A DNA stretch of 64,000 bases, from assembly GCA_038243395.1 (NCBI GenBank), contig JBBSRC010000007.1:1-64000 (forward strand). The letters run 5' to 3'. This DNA is from Gelidibacter sp038243395. Lineage in GTDB: Bacteria; Bacteroidota; Bacteroidia; Flavobacteriales; Flavobacteriaceae. A program made the position numbers and the translations under genes. Shown one piece after another: positions 17,977 through 26,844 of this stretch; the first letter of the stretch is position 1; every line of letters starts with the position of its first letter. The notes beneath the pieces are model-generated. The model was not told the origin of the DNA. It made no database searches and worked only from the letters and a program-made list of their open reading frames with translations.

Positions 17977-18532
17977 TCTCCGCGCCTTTGAGAGAAAACC
18001 AAGATCTTATCAATTCGTAATTTGGTAATTTTATTTTGGTGCTTTGTCTGGAAGTAGATAGAACGCAGATGACGCTGATTTTTTATGATAATTACTGATT
18101 TTTTAGATAATCCAAAAGAATGAACTCGAGTTGACAAGAATCACTCTTTTGGAGTTTTGAATTTTTGTTTTTGGAATTTTAATACAACGTTGATATTTTT
18201 GCACTTGGATTGGCACCTACATATCTTCTCCACGCCTCGGCAAAAAACTAGATCATTTCAAATCGTAATTTGTTGCTCATATTTTTTGATGCTTTGTCTG
18301 GAAGTAGATAGAACGTAGATGACGCTGATTTTTTATGATAATTACTGATTTTTTTAGATAATTTAAAAAAGTGAGCTTGAATTGACAAGAATCACTCTCT
18401 TTACAATTTGATGTTTTTTTGGAATTTTAATACAACGTAGATTTTTTTGCACAAAAGTTGACATACACTTAGCGTCTTCGCGAGAAAATAAAGCCCCGCA
18501 AATGGGAATTTGATATGTTGACTTTGGTGTTT
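17977..18532. repeat. Tandem array of about 250-bp non-coding repeats (two full copies plus a fragment)
   Basis: Copy 1 runs from 17977 and copy 2 from 18227, an offset of 248-250 bp. They share blocks such as GCTTTGTCTGGAAGTAGATA (18041 and 18291), GATGACGCTGATTTTTTATG (18069 and 18319) and a conserved end ACAACGT...TTTTTGCAC. A third partial copy starts near 18471. Copy 1 contains a 12-bp hairpin (18112-18123 with 18141-18152); copy 2 keeps its core as GTGA/TCAC although flanking bases differ. No open frame spans the array. The 233 bp before it (17744-17976) hold nothing I recognise. It separates nhaC from the PLP-lyase gene. Confidence 0.8.
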
Positions 18533-18536
18533 TAAA

Positions 18537-19736
18537 TCAAAGAATATCCAATTCTTTCATACACGTCTTCATCATGTTATAAGTTCTTTCAATATCAGCA
18601 TCCAAGCCAATTGAAAAACGAATTAGGCCATCGCTCAAGCCCATTTCTTTTTGCTCATCCGCAGGAATTTCAGAGGAGGTGGAGCTTCCAGGAGCGGAGA
18701 ATAAGGTTTTGTAGAATCCAAGGCTAACCGCGAGGTAGCCTAAGTTTTGTTTTTGCATCAATTCCATTAAGGCGTTGGCCTTGTCAAGAGAGCCAACATC
18801 AATAGTCAACATTCCCCCAAATCCATATTTTTTATTCATCATGGTCTTGAACAATTCGTGGGAGGGATGCGAGGTCAATCCTGGATATACGGTTGTGAGT
18901 CCGTCTTTTTCAAATCTTTCAGCTAAATACAACCCGTTCAGGCTGTGTTGTTGCATTCTAATATGTAAAGTTCTTAAGTTTTTCAAAATAGAAGCAGCTC
19001 TTAAACTATCCATGGTTGAACCTAGTAACATGCATGCGCCGTCATTGACGTTTCTCAAATCGTCTATGAATGTTTGGGTGCCACAAATTACACCACCCAC
19101 CGTATCACTTGAACCATTGATGAACTTAGTCAAACTATGTACGACGACATCCGCACCCAATTGTGCAGCTGAAATTGATAAAGGTGAAAACGTATTGTCA
19201 ACTACCAGTTTTAAATTATGCTTTTTCGCCAATTTGGCCAATGCGGCGATATCCGCAACTTCGAGCAACGGATTGCTCACAGACTCACAGTAAATCACTT
19301 TTGTGCTGGGTGTGATGGTTGATTCGACGATATCCAATTTGGTAATGTCAACAAATGAGGTCCCAACGTTAAAACGCGGCATAAAGTTTTTGAGAAAAGC
19401 ATAAGTGCCACCATAAATCGTGCGGCTGGAAATGATATGATCTCCTGCACCACAAAATTGCATCAAAACTGCTGTAATGGCCCCCATTCCAGAAGCTGTT
19501 ACACTCGCCGTTTCCGTCCCTTCCATAGCGGCCAAGGCCTGGCCTAAATAGAGATTGGAAGGCGTGGAGTGTCGCGAGTACAAATAACAGCCGTCGGCAT
19601 TTCCTTCAAATGTATCAAACATTGTTTTTGCGGAAAGGAAGGTGTAGGTTGAGGAATCAGAAATAGAAGGATTAACACCTCCAAATTCTCCGAAATATTG
19701 TAAATCTTGTATATTATTTGCGGGTTTAAATGCCAT
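18537..19736 (-). CDS. Cys/Met-metabolism PLP enzyme (methionine gamma-lyase-like)
   Basis: A 399-residue fold-type I PLP enzyme of the Cys/Met metabolism family (cystathionine gamma-synthase, gamma-lyase, methionine gamma-lyase). Visible marks are YSRHSTPSNLYLGQALAAME, the PLP Asp in VVDNTFSPL, the PLP lysine in VHSLTKFINGSSD and GFYKTLFSAPGSSTSSEI near the C-terminus. Several members cannot be told apart by eye. Its divergent Lrp/AsnC regulator favours a catabolic methionine gamma-lyase role (methionine to 2-oxobutyrate, methanethiol and ammonia). That choice is inference from context. Confidence 0.9.
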   Translation of the reverse strand: MAFKPANNIQDLQYFGEFGGVNPSISDSSTYTFLSAKTMFDTFEGNADGCYLYSRHSTPSNLYLGQALAAMEGTETASVTASGMGAITAVLMQFCGAGDHIISSRTIYGGTYAFLKNFMPRFNVGTSFVDITKLDIVESTITPSTKVIYCESVSNPLLEVADIAALAKLAKKHNLKLVVDNTFSPLSISAAQLGADVVVHSLTKFINGSSDTVGGVICGTQTFIDDLRNVNDGACMLLGSTMDSLRAASILKNLRTLHIRMQQHSLNGLYLAERFEKDGLTTVYPGLTSHPSHELFKTMMNKKYGFGGMLTIDVGSLDKANALMELMQKQNLGYLAVSLGFYKTLFSAPGSSTSSEIPADEQKEMGLSDGLIRFSIGLDADIERTYNMMKTCMKELDIL

Positions 19737-19841
19737 TTAAAAGTTTTATTAAAGTGAATATAAATTCAAATATCCAATAAATTAGAATATTTATCAAGAG
19801 AGACGGCTTAAATTAGATTTTAATTCGGTTATTCTAAGCTA

Positions 19842-19874
19842 TTGTAGATTTATAAAATTTATTTCATAACTTCG
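19842..19874 (+). promoter_or_regulatory. Probable promoter of the Lrp-family gene
   Basis: TTG at 19842-19844, a 22-nt spacer and TAACTTCG (one mismatch to TAnnTTTG) at 19867-19874. It lies in the 166-bp divergent region between the PLP enzyme and its regulator, where the regulator may also bind. Confidence 0.4.
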
Positions 19875-19902
19875 ATTTGTTTCCACTGAAAATCTTTCAT
19901 AT

Positions 19903-20361
19903 ATGACTTTTGATGCCATCGATAAAAAACTGCTTAAGTTGCTTCAATCTAACAGTAAACAAACCAATAAGGAATTGTCCAATCAGCTTAATCTTTCCGT
20001 AACTGCGGTTTATGAGCGGATCAAAAAGTTAGAAAAAGAAGGTGTTATTTCGAATTATGTAGCTCTGCTTCAAAAGGAAAAAGTAAATAAAAACTTTGTA
20101 GCCTTCTGTCACATCAAGCTTGTGCAACACACTCAAGATTATATAATTAAGTTTGAAAAAGAAGTGTCTAATCTTGCAGAAGTGGTGGAATGTCATCATA
20201 TTAGTGGTGACTATGATTATATCCTTAAGGTCATTGTTTCAGACATGGAGGCTTTTAGGGAATTTATGGTCAATAAGTTAACGTCTATCAACCATATTGG
20301 CAGCACTCATAGCATGTTTGTGATCAATGAAGTGAAACATACGACTGCCATAAATATCTAA
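19903..20361 (+). CDS. Lrp/AsnC family transcriptional regulator
   Basis: A 152-residue regulator. The N-terminal winged helix-turn-helix (residues 1-60: DKKLLKLLQSNSKQTNKELS, LSVTAVYERIKKLEKEGVI) binds DNA. The C-terminal RAM domain (65-145: NFVAFCHIKL, VVECHHISGDYDYILKVI) binds amino acids and drives oligomerisation. It is divergent from the PLP sulfur-amino-acid lyase, the usual layout for local control of amino-acid breakdown by a specific Lrp paralogue. The CPBP gene starts 5 bp after its stop and is probably co-transcribed. Confidence 0.93.
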   Translation: MTFDAIDKKLLKLLQSNSKQTNKELSNQLNLSVTAVYERIKKLEKEGVISNYVALLQKEKVNKNFVAFCHIKLVQHTQDYIIKFEKEVSNLAEVVECHHISGDYDYILKVIVSDMEAFREFMVNKLTSINHIGSTHSMFVINEVKHTTAINI

Positions 20362-20365
20362 GCCA

Positions 20366-20992
20366 ATGCAGTCAGCGACGTACAAACTCACGGAGTTTTT
20401 CCTCATCTTCATTCTTTTACCAGTGAGTTTTGCACTGGACTATCCTTTTGAAATCAAGGCCTTTCTTGCTGTTTCTGGCTTTGGCTATGTGATTTATATA
20501 TTATTAAAAATTGAAAAAAATAAATTCCGAATGGCGCCAAATGTGCGTTGGCGATCTTTTTGGAATAATGTATGCATTAAGTTGATCATCATTGCTTTTT
20601 TAACAATTACGTACATGTGGGTGACTGCTAAATCTGATCTTTTTCATGTGATTTATCAAAAACCGAAGCTCTGGGTTATTGTTTTGTTTGCCTATGCCAT
20701 GTTTTCGGTCTATCCCCAAGAACTGATTTACCGAACCTTATACTTTCAGCGTTATCGCTCTCTATTTAAGAGCAAATCAATTTTTGTATTTATTAATGCT
20801 ATTGTCTTTTCTTTGGGACACATTTTTTATAGAAATCCTTTGGTGTTATTAATGACTTTTTTAGGAGGAATTCTTTTCGCATTGACTTATGATAAAACCA
20901 AATCGACGCTTTTGGTGTCTATCGAACATGCCATTTACGGGTGTTGGCTTTTTACGGTAGGGATGGGAAGTATGCTGGGTTTTCCCGATTGA
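20366..20992 (+). CDS. CPBP-family membrane protein (Rce1-like protease) with a variant motif
   Basis: A 208-residue membrane protein with about six hydrophobic segments. The three CPBP (Rce1/Abi) motifs are present: motif 1 at 118-123 (QELIYR), motif 2 FxxxH at 148-152 (FSLGH) and motif 3 at 188-192 (HAIYG). Motif 1 normally reads EExxxR; here the first Glu is Gln118, while Glu119 and Arg123 remain. That change could weaken activity or simply reflect a subfamily. It is 5 bp downstream of the Lrp-type gene. Substrate and role are unknown. Confidence 0.87.
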   Translation: MQSATYKLTEFFLIFILLPVSFALDYPFEIKAFLAVSGFGYVIYILLKIEKNKFRMAPNVRWRSFWNNVCIKLIIIAFLTITYMWVTAKSDLFHVIYQKPKLWVIVLFAYAMFSVYPQELIYRTLYFQRYRSLFKSKSIFVFINAIVFSLGHIFYRNPLVLLMTFLGGILFALTYDKTKSTLLVSIEHAIYGCWLFTVGMGSMLGFPD

Positions 20993-21068
20993 GATGAAAG
21001 CCGAAATTTTCTATTCTAAACTTTTTCAAAATGGTAGATGGTTATTCGCAAAAGGTTAATCTAAATCG

Positions 21069-21076
21069 TATTTTTG
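21069..21076 (+). promoter_or_regulatory. -7 promoter box of lpdA
   Basis: TATTTTTG, 35 bp upstream of the lpdA start, matches TAnnTTTG. No clean TTG lies at -33. Confidence 0.4.
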
Positions 21077-21110
21077 TACTCATTTTTAACAAACATCAAA
21101 AAACAATTTT

Positions 21111-22511
21111 ATGAATTCATATGATGTAGCCATTATTGGCTCTGGTCCCGGAGGTTATGTTGCAGCAATCCGTTGTGCACAATTAGGTTTAAAAACCGCA
21201 ATTATTGAGAAATATGCGACTCTAGGTGGCACGTGCCTCAATGTCGGTTGTATTCCAAGTAAGGCACTATTAGATTCTTCACACCATTATGATGATGCTG
21301 TCAAGCATTTTGAAGAACATGGTATCGACATTCCTGGAGATATTAAAGTGAATTTAAAACAAATGATTGCTCGTAAACAAGCGGTTGTCGATCAAACTAC
21401 TGGCGGAATTGATTTCTTAATGAAAAAAAATAAGATTGATGTATATCAAGGCTTAGGATCCTTTAAGGACGCTACCCATATCACAATTAAAGGAGAGAAA
21501 ACTGATGAGATAGAAGCTAAAAATATAATCATTGCTACAGGAAGCAAGCCTTCAAGCCTGCCATTTGTTGAGATAGACAAAGAGCGCATCGTTACTTCAA
21601 CAGAAGCGTTGAAGTTTAAAGAAATCCCTAAGCATTTAATTGTTATTGGCGGTGGTGCTATCGGGTTGGAACTTGGCCAGGTCTATAGAAGATTGGGTTC
21701 AGAAGTAACGGTAATTGAATATTTGGATCGTATAATTCCTACAATGGATGCTGGATTGTCAAGAGAACTAACCAAAGTTTTTAAGAAAGCTAAGTGCACT
21801 ATTAATGTATCTCACAAGGTAAAATCTGTTGTGCGTAACGGAGATGAAGTTATCGTAAAAGCAGATAATAAAAAAGGCGAAGAAGTTGAGTTTAGAGGTG
21901 ATTATTGCTTGGTTTCAGTAGGTCGTCGTCCTTATACAGATGGACTTAACGCTGAGGCGGCGGGTGTAAAACTTACAGAAAGAGGCCAGATTGAAGTCAA
22001 TGAGCATTTGCAAACTAATGTAAAAAATATATATGCCATTGGTGATGTGGTTAAAGGCGCTATGTTAGCTCATAAGGCTGAAGAAGAAGGTGTTTTTGTG
22101 GCAGAAACTTTAGCAGGACAAAAACCCCATATCGATTATAATTTAATTCCCGGTGTGGTTTATACCTGGCCAGAAGTTGCTTCGGTTGGTAAAACCGAGG
22201 AAGAATTAAAGGAAGCAGGCGTGGACTATAAATCAGGACAATTCCCAATGCGTGCATTAGGTAGGAGCAGAGCTAGTATGGATTTGGACGGATTTGTTAA
22301 AGTACTTGCAGATAAAACGACTGATGAAATTTTAGGCGTTCACATGATTGGCGCTCGTGCGGCCGATATGATTGCAGAAGCTGTTGTAGCCATGGAATTT
22401 AGAGCTTCTGCAGAAGACATCTCTCGTATTTCACATGCCCATCCAACATTTACAGAAGCACTTAAAGAAGCTGCGTTGGCTGCAACAGACGATAGAGCAT
22501 TACATATCTAA
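21111..22511 (+). CDS. lpdA: Dihydrolipoyl dehydrogenase (E3)
   Basis: The shared E3 subunit of 2-oxo acid dehydrogenase complexes and the glycine cleavage system; it reoxidises dihydrolipoyl groups with NAD+. Visible features are the FAD motif IIGSGPGGYVAA, the redox disulfide in GGTCLNVGCIPSKALL, the NAD motif VIGGGAIGLELG, the second FAD motif NIYAIGDVV and the catalytic His in SHAHPTFTEA near the C-terminus. Length 466 aa is normal. It is transcribed alone, between a -7 box at 21069 and a hairpin terminator at 22549. The partner E1/E2 genes are not in this window. Confidence 0.97.
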   Translation: MNSYDVAIIGSGPGGYVAAIRCAQLGLKTAIIEKYATLGGTCLNVGCIPSKALLDSSHHYDDAVKHFEEHGIDIPGDIKVNLKQMIARKQAVVDQTTGGIDFLMKKNKIDVYQGLGSFKDATHITIKGEKTDEIEAKNIIIATGSKPSSLPFVEIDKERIVTSTEALKFKEIPKHLIVIGGGAIGLELGQVYRRLGSEVTVIEYLDRIIPTMDAGLSRELTKVFKKAKCTINVSHKVKSVVRNGDEVIVKADNKKGEEVEFRGDYCLVSVGRRPYTDGLNAEAAGVKLTERGQIEVNEHLQTNVKNIYAIGDVVKGAMLAHKAEEEGVFVAETLAGQKPHIDYNLIPGVVYTWPEVASVGKTEEELKEAGVDYKSGQFPMRALGRSRASMDLDGFVKVLADKTTDEILGVHMIGARAADMIAEAVVAMEFRASAEDISRISHAHPTFTEALKEAALAATDDRALHI

Positions 22512-22548
22512 AATAATAATTTCCATCATTCAAATGGATCAGAAACAT

Positions 22549-22577
22549 AAAAGGCGAGCGCATTAGCGTTCGCTTTT
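22549..22577 (+). terminator. lpdA terminator, bidirectional
   Basis: AAAAGGCGAGCG (22549-22560) pairs with CGTTCGCTTTT (22567-22577), with one bulged G and one G-T pair. It lies between convergent genes and has As on one side and Ts on the other. Confidence 0.75.
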
Positions 22578-22581
22578 CTGT

Positions 22582-23172
22582 TTAAAGCTCTTTTAGTATA
22601 TCTTTAATGCGAAGTTTATTAGTGTAATCAGTCTCATTGACATCCCTGACTAAGCAATATGCGTTGACCACATTGTCCTTCACTTTTTTGAAAAGTTCCT
22701 TCATGGTGTAGGGACCATATTCTTTAGAGCGTTGAATATAATAGAACTCATGTTCAGAAATCAGTTTTGAAGCTCGCTTAAGATATTTGTCTTTAAGAAA
22801 CTTCTGAATGTCTGCTTTCGTATTTATGCGTGCTTTATAATCGGTTGAATTGATAAAAAAGGCATACTCCTCAGACGCTTTCTGATTGAGAACAAGCGTG
22901 TCCTTATCTTTGTAATACGCTTTGATGAGCACAATCCCATCATCAGTTTTTATGGATAGAAAATTAGAATTTATAAAGCTCCATCTGGTTGTAGTAACTT
23001 CATTATTTTCAGAAATGACCAATTCATTATTTGGTTTGAAGACATACATTGATTTTGCGTCTTCTATACCATTGATCAACACCCATTGTTGATTGATAAA
23101 CTGATTGTCATGATGCAGCGAATAATCAAAAGGTTCTAACTTTGGAACTATACTATATAGAATATCTGTCAT
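22582..23172 (-). CDS. Protein of unknown function with a C-terminal GYF-like (DUF4339) segment
   Basis: A 196-residue protein without a signal peptide. The first 110 residues are beta-rich (WVLINGIEDAKSMYVFKPNN, DGIVLIKAYYKDKDTLVLNQ) and resemble nothing I can name. The C-terminus (about 140-190) contains FYYIQRSKEYGPYTMKELFK, the W/Y-Y...GP...L pattern of GYF_2/DUF4339 domains, thought to mediate protein contacts. It converges on lpdA and shares its terminator. Cytoplasmic location is likely; function is unknown. Confidence 0.75.
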   Translation of the reverse strand: MTDILYSIVPKLEPFDYSLHHDNQFINQQWVLINGIEDAKSMYVFKPNNELVISENNEVTTTRWSFINSNFLSIKTDDGIVLIKAYYKDKDTLVLNQKASEEYAFFINSTDYKARINTKADIQKFLKDKYLKRASKLISEHEFYYIQRSKEYGPYTMKELFKKVKDNVVNAYCLVRDVNETDYTNKLRIKDILKEL

Positions 23173-23343
23173 TGCCGTAGAGGGAATTAGTTAAAGATTA
23201 ATTCATTTCATAACTTTTATAACTCTATTAAATATAAATCTTTTTTCTCACACGCCGTTATTTGTTCGATTTATGGACTTTTATTCAGATGAAATGAAAT
23301 AATTTGAGATTTATTTCTAAAAAAATCCGATTGCAGGAAAAAA

Positions 23344-23371
23344 AAGGGCGAAACTTTCCAGTTTCGCCCTT
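23344..23371 (-). terminator. Terminator of the M28 peptidase gene
   Basis: A perfect 12-bp stem, AAGGGCGAAACT (23344-23355) with AGTTTCGCCCTT (23360-23371), closes a TTCC loop. The A-run on its left gives a U-tract on the minus strand. It lies 26 bp beyond the M28 stop codon. Confidence 0.85.
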
Positions 23372-23396
23372 AACATTTCAGGTGTAATTTATCAGT

Positions 23397-24962
23397 TTAT
23401 TCAGTTGGTTTGTCAACTATGATCCGATCAGCTCTATTGGCTAATTCCCAAGCGGTGTAGAACACCAACTTAGTTCTGTTTTCCAATAGATCATATTCAA
23501 TTTTATCTGGTGTATCAGAAGGTCTGTGATAGTCATCATGCGTTCCGTTAAAGTAGAAAATAACCGGCACATTGTTTTTCGCAAAGTTATAGTGATCTGA
23601 TCTATAGTAAAAACGGTTGGGATCATTTTCATCATTGAACGTGTAATCCAAAGTTACGTTTGCATATTTTTTATTCGCTTCCTCAGAAATAGTGTGCAAA
23701 TCGCTACTTAACTTGTCGGAACCAATTAAATAAATATAATTTCTGTCGCCGATACGTTTGGGATCTATTCTTCCTATCATATCAATGTTCAGGTTTGCAA
23801 CGGTGTTTTCTAAAGGAAAAATGGGTTCTACATCAGTATAATAACTTGAACCTAATAATCCTTTTTCTTCACCTGTGACATGTAAAAATAAGATGGAACG
23901 CTTTGGTCCATGACCAGCATTTTGAGCAAGTTTGAAAGCTTCAGCAATTTCCAATAGCGCTACGGTTCCTGAACCATCATCATCTGCGCCATTATAGATT
24001 TCGCCATCTTTAATTCCTTCGTGGTCTAGATGTGCAGAAAGAACTATAATTTCATCTGGTTTTTCAGAACCTTTAATGAATGCCAATACATTTTCGGAGG
24101 TCACATCTTCAGAATTGCTGGTCATTTTAATTTCCAAGTTCGTTTTAATGTTTTTTGAAGATTCATTTATTGCAATATCGGATAAAAGTGCTTTTCCTAA
24201 CTTATCACTGATCAATATTTGAATCATGTTATCCTGCTGGCCTTGAAGTGAAAGACGCCCATTGCCAGATTTAGCTGAAGCTTGCATAAAGTTCGACATC
24301 ATTTTCAAATAGCCTTCGTCCATATATAATACGGCTTTAGCACCTTTGTCTTTAGCTAATTCTCTTTTTGAAGAAAGTGCCTGTCTTCCAACCGACCATT
24401 TAGTATCTTCTTTCGTTCCAGAAGTAATATAAGTTCCATCTTCTTTTTTCGGTTCACCAGACTTAATTAAGACAACTTTACCCTTAACATCCAAGCCTGT
24501 ATAGCTTGAATAATTGTCAGACTCTATCCCGTATCCTGCATATACGATATCTGAAGCTGAAAGTGTTTGTGATGACCCACCGCCAAATGATACTAAATCC
24601 GTAAAATTTTCAAATTTCACGCCATTAACTGTGAGGTCAATTTCTGGAGATTTTTGGTTCAGCAATGGCACATTCTGGAAATACTTGCCTCCCGAAAGTG
24701 GTGAAGGAATATCCAAAGCAATATATTTTTCTTTTAAGAATTCGACAGCCATTTTTTGACCTTTTGAACCGGTATCACGACCTTCAAACTCATCGGACGC
24801 AAACGTATACAATAAATCTTTTAGCTCATTTGAAGTAATGGAGTTTCCATATACTGTAGGGTCAACTGAAACTGTTTTTTCCGTTGGTGTGACCTGTTGT
24901 TGGGTGGAGCTGCAACTGAAAAGGCTCAACGCAATGCATGCAATAAAAAGTGACTTTCTCAT
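23397..24962 (-). CDS. M28-family metallopeptidase with PA domain, lipoprotein
   Basis: A 521-residue exported zinc aminopeptidase. The lipoprotein signal ends at Cys17 (ALSLFSC). A protease-associated (PA) insert spans about 110-285. The M28 catalytic domain follows, with di-zinc ligands in SAHLDHEG (His311), GADDDGSG (Asp327), the TGEE pair (catalytic/ligand Glu365-366), NIDMIGR (Asp394) and YRSDHYNFA. It would trim N-terminal residues from peptides in the periplasm or at the cell surface. A shorter paralogue without the PA domain lies 138 bp upstream on the same strand. The gene ends in a strong terminator. Confidence 0.93.
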   Translation of the reverse strand: MRKSLFIACIALSLFSCSSTQQQVTPTEKTVSVDPTVYGNSITSNELKDLLYTFASDEFEGRDTGSKGQKMAVEFLKEKYIALDIPSPLSGGKYFQNVPLLNQKSPEIDLTVNGVKFENFTDLVSFGGGSSQTLSASDIVYAGYGIESDNYSSYTGLDVKGKVVLIKSGEPKKEDGTYITSGTKEDTKWSVGRQALSSKRELAKDKGAKAVLYMDEGYLKMMSNFMQASAKSGNGRLSLQGQQDNMIQILISDKLGKALLSDIAINESSKNIKTNLEIKMTSNSEDVTSENVLAFIKGSEKPDEIIVLSAHLDHEGIKDGEIYNGADDDGSGTVALLEIAEAFKLAQNAGHGPKRSILFLHVTGEEKGLLGSSYYTDVEPIFPLENTVANLNIDMIGRIDPKRIGDRNYIYLIGSDKLSSDLHTISEEANKKYANVTLDYTFNDENDPNRFYYRSDHYNFAKNNVPVIFYFNGTHDDYHRPSDTPDKIEYDLLENRTKLVFYTAWELANRADRIIVDKPTE

Positions 24963-25100
24963 TAAATGTTGAATTATTTTGTAAGTGAAGCGCTATAATA
25001 CGAAAAACGCAAGAATTTAGGATTTAATCATCAGTTCATTTAACAAAGTTTAACAGATTGATTTATATATTGAGTGACATGAATTTATTTAAGCAGTAGT

Positions 25101-26141
25101 TCAAATCTTATCCGCTATAAGACGTTTTTCCGAATTTGCGAGATACCAAGCCGTTGCGAAAATTAGCTGGGTTCGCTTTCGTAATAAGGGATAATTGATT
25201 TTGTCAGGAGTGTCTGTAGGTTGATGATAATCTTCATGATCGCCATTAAAATAAAAGATAACGGGGATGTTGTTATGCGCAAAATTATAATGATCAGAAC
25301 GGTAATAATAGCGGTTATGATCTTTTTCATCATTATATTTATAATCGAGGATTAGATTGGAAAACTTAGCATTTGCGGCTTCAGATATATAATGGAGCTT
25401 AGTGCTTAATCTATCAGCGCCAATAATGTAAATGTAATTGTCTTCTTTTTTTTGCTCATAGAATTTGTCCACGCGTCCTATCATGTCAATATTCAAATCC
25501 ACAACCGTGTTTTTTAACGCGTAAATCGGATGTTTTACATAATAACTGGACCCTAAAAGACCAATTTCTTCAGCGGTAAAATGTAAAAAGAGTAGACTTC
25601 TTTTTGGTCCTGACCCCTCTTTTTTAGCTAAGGCAAAGGCTTTGGCTATTTCCATGAGCGCAGCTGTTCCCGAAGCATTGTCATCAGCTCCAAAGTAGAT
25701 CACGCCATTGTTAGTGCCTAAATGATCCAAGTGTGCGGAGATGATGACAACTTCTTCAGGAAGCTCGGAGCCTTTGATATAGGCGACAACATTTTGTGAA
25801 GCGGGGCTGCTTTCTGAAAAATAGAATTTAGGGATTCGTTGATAGTAGTCATCACTTCCCATTGGGGATAAAATATCATTGCTTACATAAAAATCTTTAA
25901 GAAATTTAGATGCTTTATTAAATCCCATCGCGCCGGTTTCACGTCCTTCGAAATCTGGCGATGACAAAGTATGAACGTGCTTACTTAGTTCTTCAGTGCT
26001 AATGGTATTACTATATTTTATTATAGATTCAATATCATCAAAAACAATGCTTTCTTTTAGGTTTTCAATTTTTTGAGAGTGTCTGAGATTAGCACAAGAA
26101 CCAACTAGTGATAAAACAGAAGCAATGATGAATACTTTCAT
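25101..26141 (-). CDS. M28-family metallopeptidase without PA domain, lipoprotein
   Basis: A 346-residue paralogue of the downstream M28 enzyme. Its lipoprotein signal ends at Cys16 (LSLVGSC). The same N-terminal segment (ELSKHVHTLSSPDFEGRETG) is present. The roughly 180-residue PA insert is missing: the chain passes from YYQRIPKFYFSESS directly to SQNVVAYIKGSE. All zinc and catalytic residues are kept: SAHLDHLG (His137), GADDNASG (Asp153), TAEE (Glu191-192), NIDMIGR and YRSDHYNFA. It is therefore probably active with different substrate access. Tandem duplication followed by loss (or gain) of the PA domain is inference. Confidence 0.92.
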   Translation of the reverse strand: MKVFIIASVLSLVGSCANLRHSQKIENLKESIVFDDIESIIKYSNTISTEELSKHVHTLSSPDFEGRETGAMGFNKASKFLKDFYVSNDILSPMGSDDYYQRIPKFYFSESSPASQNVVAYIKGSELPEEVVIISAHLDHLGTNNGVIYFGADDNASGTAALMEIAKAFALAKKEGSGPKRSLLFLHFTAEEIGLLGSSYYVKHPIYALKNTVVDLNIDMIGRVDKFYEQKKEDNYIYIIGADRLSTKLHYISEAANAKFSNLILDYKYNDEKDHNRYYYRSDHYNFAHNNIPVIFYFNGDHEDYHQPTDTPDKINYPLLRKRTQLIFATAWYLANSEKRLIADKI

Positions 26142-26234
26142 TTAAATAGATAAATTATAACTTAGAATAGAAATTTGAATTAATGCTGCAATCTTTCTTT
26201 TTAGTAAATAATCAGATGATGCCGTAATAAGAAA

Positions 26235-26639
26235 CTACTGGTCTTGCAATTCTTCTAAATTGTGGAGCACGTCAATTTCTAATGTATCAGATTCGGTGCT
26301 ATCAATTTCATTTTCGTCAAGTTCCAGACCTTCTAATGTTTCTTTTGAATCTTCCATTGATGCCTCTTCTTTCAATTCTAAATTTTCAAGGTTTCCAGCT
26401 TCACTCGTATTGAATACCGCTTTATACGTAGTTAAAACCAATGAGATGAAAGTTATTAAAAAGATTAAGTACACTGACTTTTTAGGGAATTGATTTTGTT
26501 TTGAGATATAAAACGCAATCAATCCAAAAAGTAATGCGACTATTGCAGGGATATAGGCTATTTGTGATAAAGGTGTTACTGCTAACACCAAGCCTAATAC
26601 TGCAGCAATAAATCCAAGGACAATGAAAATGCTTCTCAT
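26235..26639 (-). CDS. Small membrane protein with acidic tail
   Basis: A 134-residue protein with three hydrophobic segments (MRSIFIVLGFIAAVLGLVLA, AYIPAIVALLFGLIAFYI, VYLIFLITFISLVLTTY). A strongly acidic Glu/Asp-rich C-terminal tail (LENLELKEEASMEDSKETLE onward) follows. I recognise no domain. It lies 93 bp upstream of the M28 genes on the same strand. The remnant gene at 26643-26844 ends 3 bp before its start. The tail is probably cytoplasmic or periplasmic and disordered. Function is unknown. Confidence 0.75.
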   Translation of the reverse strand: MRSIFIVLGFIAAVLGLVLAVTPLSQIAYIPAIVALLFGLIAFYISKQNQFPKKSVYLIFLITFISLVLTTYKAVFNTSEAGNLENLELKEEASMEDSKETLEGLELDENEIDSTESDTLEIDVLHNLEELQDQ

Positions 26640-26642
26640 ATC

Positions 26643-26844
26643 TTAATTTTTTAATCCGATTGTTGATTTAATTTTTTGATCTCCGTTGCCAATATGAATT
26701 TTAAACTTTGCGTAAACAGAAACTTTATTGCCGTCTGCCGTGAAGTATAGCGTGTTGTAATTATTGGCTCCTTTAATAACAATTTCATAGTTAAAATCAG
26801 GCGGCAAAGATATTTATATTAAGATCAATAAAGCGAAAAGGTTC
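26643..26844 (-). pseudogene. Remnant of a small protein gene upstream of the membrane protein
   Basis: On the minus strand an ATG at 26844 opens MNLFALLILI, then meets an in-frame TAA. The same frame continues as ISLPPDFNYEIVIKGANNYN and TLYFTADGNKVSVYAKFKIH to a TAA at 26643-26645. That stop lies 3 bp before the ATG of the next gene, normal operon spacing. The downstream part reads like real beta-rich protein. It could be the end of a longer gene that lost its 5' half, or a small secreted protein with one nonsense mutation. Confidence 0.5.

Noticed and set aside
18775..19293. 172-codon plus-strand frame inside the PLP-lyase gene
   Set aside because: Antisense shadow of a clear enzyme with intact active-site motifs.
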